6,016 nt of DNA from JAVVEW01 sp032251045 (GCA_032251045.1 JAVVEW010000082.1:1-6016); one strand, 5' to 3'; counted from the stretch's first letter, positions 1-4,985 are shown. Made by a program: numbers and translations. Notes: generated by a model not told the origin, from the sequence alone.

Positions 1-309
1 GCAGTTTTTCGCCTGTACGGTCTTTTTACCCAGATCCACCAAAGCTTCCGCCTCGGCCGCCGAGTAAACCTTGCCAAACAATGGTTGGCTATCACCAATT
101 ACCGGCTGGAAACGCCCGGTTTGGTCATTTTTCCGGTAATCGAGCTGTTGGTTGATCACGGTATACGCCGGTACCCGGCGCGTGCCGGCCGAGGTTTGGC
201 TTAATGAGTCGAAGGTTAGAAAAATCAAGATGACGAACGCGCCCGCCGTCACCCAGATCGCTATTTTTTTCCAGAATGATTCCGATACCCACCACGGAAT
301 GTCAGTCAT
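1..309 (-). CDS. NorC-like membrane-anchored c-type cytochrome, N-terminal part (runs off left edge)
   Basis: The first 103 codons are present, ending exactly on the first Cys of what should be a CxxCH haem motif (VQAKNC). The start is ATG at 309, preceded by a GGGGAG Shine-Dalgarno sequence. The protein begins MTDIPWWVSESFWKK, followed by one hydrophobic anchor (about residues 16-33, KIAIWVTAGAFVILIFLT) and a periplasmic stretch. The segment VDLGKKTVQAKNC (91-103) aligns by eye with the region before the haem site of NorC, the small cytochrome c subunit that passes electrons to nitric oxide reductase NorB. Unlike classical NorC, about 55 residues rich in polar and Pro residues (including RVPAYTVINQQLDY and PVIGDSQPLFGK) separate the anchor from that segment. 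It overlaps the preceding gene by 8 nt, so it is co-translated with it. Assignment to the NorC-like group is inference. Another oxidase-linked cytochrome c remains possible, because the haem domain and the partner subunit are outside the window. Confidence 0.75.
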   Translation of the reverse strand, partial: MTDIPWWVSESFWKKIAIWVTAGAFVILIFLTFDSLSQTSAGTRRVPAYTVINQQLDYRKNDQTGRFQPVIGDSQPLFGKVYSAAEAEALVDLGKKTVQAKNC

Positions 310-628
310 GAGGCTCCCCCCTATTATTTTTAGTTGAAGTATGCGTCCCTGCCGTTAAACGTCCGATCAAGATTGGCGCCAGCAAATAACCGGTCGCCAA
401 AATCCAGGTCAGCCACTGCCAATGGCCTTGAAAATGCGCAGCCCGGGTCAATACCCAAAGCGCGGCCAATAGCCCCAGATAACAAACCACAGCCCACCCC
501 AAAAAAACGCGGCGTACGGTCAGTTGATAACCTGCCCAGCAAGCCGCGTAACCGGCACCGGTCAGGATAATCAGGGCCGAGGAGAAAAAGGTGACAAAAA
601 AATCTTCCAGCGCGACCGGCTCGATCAT
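302..628 (-). CDS. small three-helix membrane protein of the cytochrome operon (unrecognised)
   Basis: A 108-residue protein beginning MIEPVALEDFF. The start chosen is ATG at 628, because it lies 2 nt after the stop of the regulator gene (stop 633-631). The longer in-frame start at 697 would overlap that gene by 67 nt. No clear Shine-Dalgarno sequence is seen, so translation is probably coupled to the upstream gene. Three hydrophobic segments are visible: about 10-33 (ending GYAACWAGY), 40-62 (containing GWAVVCYLGLLAALW) and 68-90 (containing WLTWILATGYLLAPILIG). A polar, charged tail follows. The 3' end overlaps the start of the NorC-like gene by 8 nt. I do not recognise the family. Its position suggests a role in assembly or stability of the NO-reductase-type complex, like the small membrane proteins often found in nor operons, but no sequence feature proves this. 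Confidence 0.75.
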   Translation of the reverse strand: MIEPVALEDFFVTFFSSALIILTGAGYAACWAGYQLTVRRVFLGWAVVCYLGLLAALWVLTRAAHFQGHWQWLTWILATGYLLAPILIGRLTAGTHTSTKNNRGEPHD

Positions 629-630
629 AA

Positions 631-1278
631 TCAGTTCACACGAATGGGAAAGGTTTTGACTTGAAACCGGCAAGCCTGGCCACCTTGGGCCATGCATTCC
701 AGCTGTTCGATGGGTTTGTCCAGCGCCGCACCGATCAAAGCGCGGTCAAATTCGCACAACTCCGGATTTTTCTGCGCCAAATCATGAAATACGCAATTGA
801 TGGCTTTCAAGTCGGAGTCTTCATGCTCAGGCTCAACGCTGGCCAGATAGCCCAGTTGCGTCATCACCTGCACCAGAAGCTCGACGCGCTGGCGGGTGGA
901 CTTGCCCTGAAATTGCGGAGCTAGAGATTGCGCCAGTTTACGGCCCATTTTGGTCATCAACTGACGCAATGCCCCCTCACCCATTTCCTCTTTCAACTCG
1001 GTCAACAGCAGATTGCCAAACCACGAGTATTGCTTGGTGAAATGATTGATGCCCGCTTCGGTGAGCAGATATTGCCGTGACGGGCGTCCTTTCGTGGCGA
1101 CCAGCTCGCCTGCTTGAACCAAGCCAAGCTGCTCCAGCGTACTTAAATGCTGTTTGACTGCATTACGAGAAATAGACAATTGTGCCGCCATGATATCGAT
1201 GCTTAAGCCAACTCGATGTGTTAATAAAAGCCCCAAGAGCTGTTCCTGCCTTGAACCTTCCAGAGTAATGTTCGCCAT
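631..1278 (-). CDS. ArsR/SufR-like (COG2345-type) transcriptional regulator with four-Cys C-terminal domain
   Basis: A 215-residue protein. The N-terminal winged helix-turn-helix spans about residues 12-76: recognition helix SISRNAVKQHLSTLEQLGLV (35-54), then the wing GRPSRQYLLTEAG (64-76), typical of this family. The C-terminal domain carries four cysteines, C162, C175, C195 and C203 (C-X12-C-X19-C-X7-C), in the contexts NCVFHDLAQKNPELC and LECMAQGGQAC. Family knowledge: in SufR-type members such cysteines hold an Fe-S cluster whose state controls DNA binding. Start is ATG at 1278, with GAGGGAGG a few bases upstream. It is the first gene of an operon with the membrane protein and NorC-like gene, and an inverted repeat overlaps its promoter, which fits autoregulation. 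My inference is an Fe-S sensor of NO, oxygen or redox state that controls this operon. Ligand and regulon are not shown by the sequence. Confidence 0.85.
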   Translation of the reverse strand: MANITLEGSRQEQLLGLLLTHRVGLSIDIMAAQLSISRNAVKQHLSTLEQLGLVQAGELVATKGRPSRQYLLTEAGINHFTKQYSWFGNLLLTELKEEMGEGALRQLMTKMGRKLAQSLAPQFQGKSTRQRVELLVQVMTQLGYLASVEPEHEDSDLKAINCVFHDLAQKNPELCEFDRALIGAALDKPIEQLECMAQGGQACRFQVKTFPIRVN

Positions 1279-1313
1279 TGCGCCCTCCCTCGCCAGAATA
1301 CATACCGGCTATG

Positions 1314-1342
1314 ATACTATTTTTTTACTAATACAATATAAA
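1314..1342 (-). promoter_or_regulatory. putative promoter of the regulator-cytochrome operon
   Basis: On the minus strand, -35 TTTATA (1342-1337) and -10 TAGTAT (1319-1314) are separated by exactly 17 bp. Transcription would begin near 1307, about 30 nt before the ATG at 1278. Both boxes are imperfect. The -35 box lies inside the 1332-1349 inverted repeat, so a bound repressor would block it. This is a by-eye prediction. Confidence 0.45.
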
Positions 1343-1362
1343 TATTGTAAAAGCGATACAAT
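1332..1362. promoter_or_regulatory. putative operator: three TACAAT half-sites in alternating orientation
   Basis: A perfect 18-bp inverted repeat TACAATATAAATATTGTA (1332-1349) has 8-bp arms and a 2-bp centre. A third half-site, TACAAT at 1357-1362, forms a second inverted pair with ATTGTA at 1344-1349. Half-site starts are spaced 12 and 13 bp apart. The array covers the -35 box of the putative promoter. It does not match an FNR/DNR box (TTGAT-N4-ATCAA). The likely ligand is the winged-helix regulator encoded just downstream, which is inference from position. Confidence 0.5.
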
Positions 1363-1424
1363 CTCGCATCATGAGCTAATGTAAAACATGCACAATCTGA
1401 AGTAGTCGTTCGTGGGGGGGTAAG

Positions 1425-1461
1425 CGTCAATTGATAGGATGTGACGAGACCAGGAGGCGCA
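1425..1461 (+). repeat. dispersed intergenic repeat, copy 1
   Basis: This stretch matches 3976-4013 in the same orientation. The first 12 bases (CGTCAATTGATA) are identical, the next 6 differ at one position (GGATGT here, AGATGT there), the middle diverges with a 1-nt indel, and the last 10 (AGGAGGCGCA) are identical. Both copies lie between minus-strand transcription units, after one operon ends and before the next gene starts. The core TCAATTGA is self-complementary. It could be a solo transposon end, a short interspersed element or a regulatory sequence. Confidence 0.55.
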
Positions 1462-1475
1462 GGGTTCGGAGTAGA

Positions 1476-1504
1476 GGTGTTTGGCAACCACGGCGCCAAA
1501 CACC
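1476..1504. terminator. strong 10-bp hairpin after the HdeD-family gene, possible terminator without T-run
   Basis: GGTGTTTGGC (1476-1485) and GCCAAACACC (1495-1504) are perfectly complementary, with a 9-nt loop. On the minus strand the stem begins 10 nt after the stop codon at 1515. No run of T follows on either strand, so it is not a canonical rho-independent terminator. It could protect the mRNA 3' end or assist rho-dependent termination. Confidence 0.45.
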
Positions 1505-1514
1505 GATCAGGCTA

Positions 1515-2090
1515 TCAAGATTTTGGGCTACCCAGTTGCTTCAACCAGACCCCAAAACGATACAGCGCCCAGCCTCGCGTAGCCAGATCAAGACTTAAGG
1601 CGACACAAATAAACCACAGCGATTTGAAGGGCCACTCCTGCCACAGCAAGACTCCAAGAAATATTGAAATGGCGCCGCCGACAATGGCGGAAATATGATT
1701 CGGAAAACGCACCATATAGGCGCCAAGAAGCCGAAACAGCCCTTTGATTACCAAAAATGCCGCTGCCAACAGCATGATCTTGTCCGTCGTTTTATTTAGT
1801 TCGGTTAAAAAAAACAGGCCAAAAACAGTATCAAACACGGCAAATTGCAAGTTCAGATAAAATTCCTTGCGCTGCCGAAACAGCAAGGCGTCCAAACCTT
1901 CCATGAAGCCTGTGATCATGATCACGATAGCGATCAGCGGTAACCAGGAATTATCTCCAGATAATAAATACACATCGGGCTTCAGCAATGAAAAAAAAGT
2001 GAGCAGCAAGCCCACCCCGGTCAGCGCCAACCCGCGCACCCAGATAGTATGGCGCTGGGGTAAAAAGTCATTATATTCAGACTGTTTCAT
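1515..2090 (-). CDS. HdeD-family (DUF308) inner-membrane protein
   Basis: A 191-residue, very hydrophobic protein, close in length to E. coli HdeD (about 190). Six membrane segments are visible, roughly at 17-36, 50-70, 82-96, 104-127, 132-150 and 156-178. They are separated by short charged turns such as FRQRKEF (71-77) and TELNKTTDK (96-104). The paired-helix layout with GFMEGLDALL (61-70) and the Gly-rich segment IVGGAISIFLGVLLW (136-150) resembles DUF308/HdeD proteins, which in enterobacteria are linked to acid resistance at high cell density. The biochemical role of the family is not established. Start is ATG at 2090 with GAGG upstream. It follows the DUF1348 gene by 13 nt, so both are probably one transcript. 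The assignment rests on overall pattern and length, so a more distant DUF308 relative is possible. Confidence 0.75.
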   Translation of the reverse strand: MKQSEYNDFLPQRHTIWVRGLALTGVGLLLTFFSLLKPDVYLLSGDNSWLPLIAIVIMITGFMEGLDALLFRQRKEFYLNLQFAVFDTVFGLFFLTELNKTTDKIMLLAAAFLVIKGLFRLLGAYMVRFPNHISAIVGGAISIFLGVLLWQEWPFKSLWFICVALSLDLATRGWALYRFGVWLKQLGSPKS

Positions 2091-2103
2091 ACATTACCTC
2101 GAT

Positions 2104-2577
2104 TCATAAGCCCAACTCGGACAAGCCCGGATGATCCTCAGGCCGTGGCCCCTTAGGCCAATGAAACACGCGTGCCGAGGCGTCGATACGCAAGTCATTG
2201 ATACTCGCCAGCCGGCGTCGCATCAAGCCTAATTCATCAAATTCCCAGTTCTCATTTCCATAAGAACGATACCAGTTGCCGGAATCATCATGCCATTCGT
2301 AAGCAAAGCGCACCGCGATGCGGTTATCCTGGCAGGCCCAAAGCTCCTTGATCAGACGGTAATCCAGCTCGCGCTGCCATTTACGGGTCAGAAAAGCGAT
2401 GATGGCCTCGCGGCCTTGCAAAAATTCATTGCGATTGCGCCATACACTGTCCGCCGAATAGGCCAAAGCAATGTTTTCCGGAACGCTATGGTTCCAGGCA
2501 TCCTCTGCCTTGCGCACTTTTTGTATGGCGGTTTCGGTCGTAAACGGCGGTAACGGGGGACGGGGTTGTTCTGACAT
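2104..2577 (-). CDS. DUF1348 / nuclear transport factor 2 (NTF2)-like family protein
   Basis: A 157-residue soluble protein with the strongly conserved DUF1348 pattern: PRPPLPPFTTETA near the N-terminus, KVRKAEDAWN (20-29), SVWRNRNEF (44-52), FLTRKWQRELDYRLIKELW (62-80), RFAYEWHDDSGNWYRSYGNE (90-109) and a C-terminal RPEDHPGLSELGL. These proteins adopt the small cone-shaped NTF2-like fold (SnoaL-type), used elsewhere as a ligand-binding pocket or enzyme. No reaction is known to me for DUF1348. The start chosen is ATG at 2577, with AGGAG about 9 nt upstream. An in-frame ATG at 2595 would place that Shine-Dalgarno sequence inside the gene. It lies upstream of the HdeD-family gene (13-nt gap), with a plausible promoter at 2629-2657. 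Confidence 0.9.
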   Translation of the reverse strand: MSEQPRPPLPPFTTETAIQKVRKAEDAWNHSVPENIALAYSADSVWRNRNEFLQGREAIIAFLTRKWQRELDYRLIKELWACQDNRIAVRFAYEWHDDSGNWYRSYGNENWEFDELGLMRRRLASINDLRIDASARVFHWPKGPRPEDHPGLSELGL

Positions 2578-2628
2578 CGTGTTTTCTCCTGTCAATGATA
2601 ACGAATCAGGTCTTAAGCCTGCCGGTGA

Positions 2629-2657
2629 CTTATGGCGTGGTACATGAATTATGACAA
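2629..2657 (-). promoter_or_regulatory. putative promoter of the DUF1348-HdeD operon
   Basis: On the minus strand, -35 TTGTCA (2657-2652) and -10 CATAAG (2634-2629) have a 17-bp spacer. Transcription would begin near 2622, giving a leader of about 45 nt. The -35 box matches five of six consensus bases and the -10 box four. Predicted by eye. Confidence 0.45.
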
Positions 2658-2730
2658 AAAACGCTGTTTTTTAATTATTGATCATCACATAATACACGAT
2701 TAGTAAACAATCCATAAAACCACAGCACTC

Positions 2731-2759
2731 TAGTCAAGTATTAGCCAAGTCTATATAGT
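2731..2759 (+). promoter_or_regulatory. putative promoter of the 57-codon membrane protein gene
   Basis: -35 TAGTCA (2731-2736) and -10 TATAGT (2754-2759) have a 17-bp spacer in an AT-rich stretch. Transcription would begin near 2766, just at the foot of the 2767-2786 hairpin. The -10 box matches five of six consensus bases and the -35 box four. Confidence 0.45.
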
Positions 2760-2766
2760 AGCAAGC

Positions 2767-2786
2767 GTAGCCAATTGTATGGCTAC
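2767..2786 (+). other. 5'UTR hairpin before the small membrane protein gene
   Basis: GTAGCCA (2767-2773) pairs perfectly with TGGCTAC (2780-2786) around a 6-nt loop, ATTGTA. If transcription begins near 2766, this stem would sit at the very 5' end of the mRNA, where such hairpins usually slow decay. It is about 30 nt from the start codon and does not cover the Shine-Dalgarno sequence. Confidence 0.4.
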
Positions 2787-2817
2787 CTGTTAACTAACTT
2801 TATGGAGTTTATTGAAA

Positions 2818-2991
2818 ATGAACAAACTAGCCCAAGACATCCTTTCCGGGATGACATTCATCACCGGCCTGATCAGTTTTTTGTCGGGGGAATTTATTTT
2901 ATCTTCAGCGCTGTTTGCTTCAGCGACCATCATCAGCCACCTGAACATCAAGTCCCCTAATGAAAGTGAAAATCAGCCATGCGAACAATAA
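2818..2991 (+). CDS. small hydrophobic membrane protein, 57 residues (unrecognised)
   Basis: The reading frame begins MNKLAQDILSGMTFITG and ends with SENQPCEQ and TAA. GGAG lies 10 nt before the ATG. Residues 8-24 (ILSGMTFITGLISFLSG) and 26-42 (FILSSALFASATIISHL) are hydrophobic, separated by a single Glu (E25). This suggests a helical hairpin or one long helix in the membrane, with a short polar tail (43-57) holding one Cys (C55). The gene has its own promoter-like sequence, a 5' hairpin and a textbook rho-independent terminator 18 nt after the stop, which together argue for real expression despite its size. It is the only convincing plus-strand gene here and converges on the fructosamine kinase gene. 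I know no family for it, and its function is unknown. Confidence 0.65.
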   Translation: MNKLAQDILSGMTFITGLISFLSGEFILSSALFASATIISHLNIKSPNESENQPCEQ

Positions 2992-3009
2992 TCATTGACC
3001 CACTACCTA

Positions 3010-3045
3010 AAGCCGCCACGGTTTACCGCCCTGGCGGCTTTTTTT
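3010..3045 (+). terminator. rho-independent terminator of the 57-codon gene
   Basis: A 9-bp perfect stem, AAGCCGCCA (3010-3018) with TGGCGGCTT (3032-3040), is followed by T as far as 3045 (seven T in a row from 3039). An inner CGGT/ACCG pairing can tighten the loop. Its 3' side touches the stop codon of the convergent kinase gene (3046-3044). Read from the minus strand it has the same stem but only three T, so it may stop both transcripts, less well for the kinase. Confidence 0.85.
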
Positions 3046-3934
3046 ATGCCTCAGCCAACAGCAAATCAATCATGCGTTCGGCCTGATATTGATAGCCTGA
3101 CCCGAACAAATTCAAATGATTGAGTATGTGGTACAGGTTATACAGCGTTTTACGAATCTTAAAACCGGCATCGATGGCCAGATGTTCGCGATAAGCGGCA
3201 TAAAAATCCGCGCCTGGCCGGCCAAACAATTCCATCATCGCCAAATCCGCTTCATGATCGCCGTAATAACAGGCGGGATCAAAAATCACTGGCGTCCCAT
3301 CAGCCAGACAGGCTTGATTGCCTGACCATAAGTCACCATGCAGCAAGGCCGATTGCGGCCGGTAGTCCTGAAAAAACACGGGTAATTGTTCCAGCAGGCG
3401 TTGACCTGAATCCTGCAACTTACCGCCATAGCCTTGAGCTTTAGCCAGCTTCAACTGAAAGCCCAAGCGCTGTTCCCGCCAGAACGCAACCCAATCTTGA
3501 TAGAAGGGATTCGGCTGCGGCGTACTGCCGATGCTGTTATCGAGGTGCCAGCCGAAACCAGGCTGTTCAATGGCATGCAGCAGCGCCAATTGTTGCCCCA
3601 GCCAACGCTCACTGCCAGAAACCCTGCCGGCAAGCGGCAAATACTCCAGCACTAAATATGCTTGGCCCTCAACCACTCCACAACACAAAGCCTCTGGCAC
3701 GCGCACTGTTGCAGTGGCGACAAGCTCCTTCAAACCTTTCGCTTCAGCGGCAAACATGGCCTGAAAATGGACCTGATTGAGTTTTACAAAATAGTCCTTA
3801 GGCGTGCCGTGCAGTCGATACGCCTGATTGATATCGCCACCGGCAACCGGCACGGCATCGGTCAGCGACGCCGCATGGCCTTGTATTTGACTGATTTGCT
3901 GCTGTAAATGACTGATGATGTGATCACTTAACAT
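3044..3934 (-). CDS. fructosamine kinase family protein (FN3K/YniA-type)
   Basis: A 296-residue cytoplasmic kinase of the aminoglycoside-phosphotransferase fold. Visible in order: a P-loop-like segment PVAGGDINQAYRL (29-41), the ATP-binding Lys in YFVKLN (K51), Glu in AAEAKGL (E64), hinge YLVLEYLPL (93-101), catalytic loop LLHGDLWSGN (197-206, D201 as base, N206 binding metal) and FDPACYYGD (218-226, D219 binding Mg). Family members phosphorylate the sugar part of glycated amines (fructosamines or ribulosamines), which destabilises the adduct and so deglycates proteins. E. coli YniA is about 286 residues and starts at a similar distance from the P-loop. I therefore prefer ATG at 3934 over an in-frame GTG at 3976, which lies in the dispersed repeat. 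Neither start has a clear Shine-Dalgarno sequence. The P-loop has Asp where eukaryotic redox-sensitive FN3K has Cys. Substrate unproven. Confidence 0.9.
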   Translation of the reverse strand: MLSDHIISHLQQQISQIQGHAASLTDAVPVAGGDINQAYRLHGTPKDYFVKLNQVHFQAMFAAEAKGLKELVATATVRVPEALCCGVVEGQAYLVLEYLPLAGRVSGSERWLGQQLALLHAIEQPGFGWHLDNSIGSTPQPNPFYQDWVAFWREQRLGFQLKLAKAQGYGGKLQDSGQRLLEQLPVFFQDYRPQSALLHGDLWSGNQACLADGTPVIFDPACYYGDHEADLAMMELFGRPGADFYAAYREHLAIDAGFKIRKTLYNLYHILNHLNLFGSGYQYQAERMIDLLLAEA

Positions 3935-3975
3935 GATGTGAGGCGTCAGCGTTGATGAAATTAACCCTAAAGACA

Positions 3976-4013
3976 CGTCAATTGATAAGATGTACCCGAC
4001 CTCAGGAGGCGCA
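3976..4013 (+). repeat. dispersed intergenic repeat, copy 2
   Basis: The partner of 1425-1461, in the same orientation: identical 12-base start, near-identical next 6 bases, a diverged middle and an identical AGGAGGCGCA end. It lies just upstream of the kinase gene and directly before the structured plus-strand segment that follows. On the minus strand its core gives TTGACG, a possible -35 element, but no good -10 box follows. Confidence 0.55.
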
Positions 4014-4080
4014 AAGTACCTCTACAGGACTGACAAGGGCCGGCTTTACCGGTTTCCCTCTTTTGTTCAAAGGAGGATTG
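4004..4080 (+). other. candidate structured RNA leader with mutually exclusive hairpins, partly GEMM-like
   Basis: The 250-bp gap between the kinase and the envelope operon has no convincing gene. On the plus strand, GCGCAAAG (4010-4017), CTACAGG (4022-4028) and GCCGGCTTTACCGG (4039-4052) occur in the order and rough spacing of the 3' half of the class I cyclic-di-GMP (GEMM) riboswitch. The usual GCAAACC in the 5' half is missing. Next, AGGGCCGG (4036-4043) can pair with CCGG (4049-4052) plus CCCT (4056-4059). CCTCTTT (4057-4063) can instead pair with AAAGGAGG (4069-4076), hiding a perfect Shine-Dalgarno sequence. The two pairings share 4057-4059, so only one can form. The ATG at 4081 opens only 14 codons (stop 4123-4125), followed by the tail of a convergent gene. 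It may be an orphan or decayed leader. Confidence 0.3.
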
Positions 4081-4184
4081 ATGGGAATTTTTCAGGCTGC
4101 GAACACTTACCTCGTTGCGTGCTAAACATGCCACCCGAACGCTGTGTTGTCAGCAAAACAAACAACGGAGCTGAAGCCATGCGC

Positions 4185-4985
4185 TCAATAGCGGCGCACC
4201 TCACCTTCTTGCCAGGATGAATCCGGTGAAGCTACAGGCAATTTCGGTGCAACGGATTGGAAGCCCGTCAGTTGCTGGTCAATTTGCTGAGCAACGTCCT
4301 CACCTAGGCTTTTGGACACTTGTGCGACCACTTTAGCACGGCCAGGGATAACCTTGGCACCGGGCGTTAAAATACGCATATCCTGACCCTCACCTATGGC
4401 ACTGAACGCAGCTTTGACTTCATAGGTTCGGGTATCAATTAAGCTAAATTCAGCTGTCAGCATCAGGTTAAAGACAATCGACATGCTATCAGTGCCATAT
4501 ACGGGCTGTTGTTGTTGGCGAAAATCCAGCTCGCTCAGCGTGCCAAACAACACATAATCGGCCCCCGGGTAAAAGCCTTTTTTAATCCGGGCGATAATAT
4601 CATAGATATTTTCTGAGTCTTGCGCGGTGTAAGGTTTTGCCTGCGTTAAGCGAAACTCGCCGCCACGCAGAATCTCGCCTTTGATATCACCGACAAACTT
4701 GCGCAATTCGCCATAGTTAAGATATTGATAGTGATGTTCAACTTCTGTGTAGTCAGTCGCCTGATCTGCTTTCTGCCCACCTTGAGCCGATGCCGCTGCG
4801 GCGTTTGACTGCATTTGATATTGCGCGCTTTGTGCTGCCTGGTGATGATAATCAACGTAGCGAAAATACCCACTTAAATGTTCTTTATAAGTCAAGTCAG
4901 TAACCGAGATTTTAGGTACTGCCAGCGCATGCGGCGTTACCCCAAGACACAAACTCATGCCAACCAGCCAGCGTAATAAATTCAC
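4185..4985 (-). CDS. exported protein of the lpoB operon, CsgG/LpoB-like fold suspected
   Basis: A 266-residue protein with a signal peptide: hydrophobic core LLRWLVGMSLCLGV (3-16) and likely cleavage after A22 (HALA, then VPKISV). It has no lipobox Cys. A Gln/Ala/Ser-rich, low-complexity stretch (about 49-77) is followed by a folded part with YGELRKFVGDIKGEILRGG (91-109), GADYVLFGTLSELDFR (141-156), LTAEFSLIDTRTYEVKAAFS (176-195) and SKSLGEDVAQQIDQQL (224-239). The pattern of an effector-of-assembly domain (a strand 'ADYVLxGxLS', then 'FSLIDTRTYEV') recalls LpoB, CsgG and FlgT-like periplasmic domains, but I cannot name the family. The start is GTG at 4985, with AGGAG 8 nt upstream overlapping the TAG stop of lpoB, so translation is coupled. 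A role in outer-membrane or peptidoglycan assembly alongside LpoB is inferred from position. Confidence 0.8.
   Translation of the reverse strand: MNLLRWLVGMSLCLGVTPHALAVPKISVTDLTYKEHLSGYFRYVDYHHQAAQSAQYQMQSNAAAASAQGGQKADQATDYTEVEHHYQYLNYGELRKFVGDIKGEILRGGEFRLTQAKPYTAQDSENIYDIIARIKKGFYPGADYVLFGTLSELDFRQQQQPVYGTDSMSIVFNLMLTAEFSLIDTRTYEVKAAFSAIGEGQDMRILTPGAKVIPGRAKVVAQVSKSLGEDVAQQIDQQLTGFQSVAPKLPVASPDSSWQEGEVRRY

Noticed and set aside
1332..1362. FNR/DNR-type binding site before the cytochrome operon
   Set aside because: Expected for NO reductase genes, but no TTGAT-N4-ATCAA-like sequence is present. The palindrome has TACAAT/ATTGTA arms instead.
1413..1461. A riboswitch at repeat copy 1
   Set aside because: Only AGGAGGCGCA is shared with the GEMM-like segment at copy 2. 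The CAAAG, CTACAGG and GCCGG blocks are not conserved here.
1317..1499. A 60-codon minus-strand frame in the gap upstream of the regulator
   Set aside because: It crosses the hairpin, the repeat and the promoter/operator array. The protein is Pro/Thr-rich, without any recognisable feature or good ribosome binding site.
2775..2960. A plus-strand frame starting at 2775 that overlaps the small membrane protein gene
   Set aside because: It starts within the 5'UTR hairpin and overlaps the better-supported 2818-2991 frame, which has a Shine-Dalgarno sequence, membrane segments and a terminator just after its stop.
3044..3934. Thiamine kinase ThiK as identity of the kinase
   Set aside because: The HGDLWSGN loop, the FDPACYYGD segment and the length match YniA/FN3K proteins much better than ThiK.
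3990..4220. A 76-codon open frame on the plus strand in the gap before the exported-protein gene
   Set aside because: It starts inside the dispersed repeat, has no Shine-Dalgarno sequence at its start, reads through the hairpins and ends antisense to the tail of a well-supported gene. Composition shows no domain.
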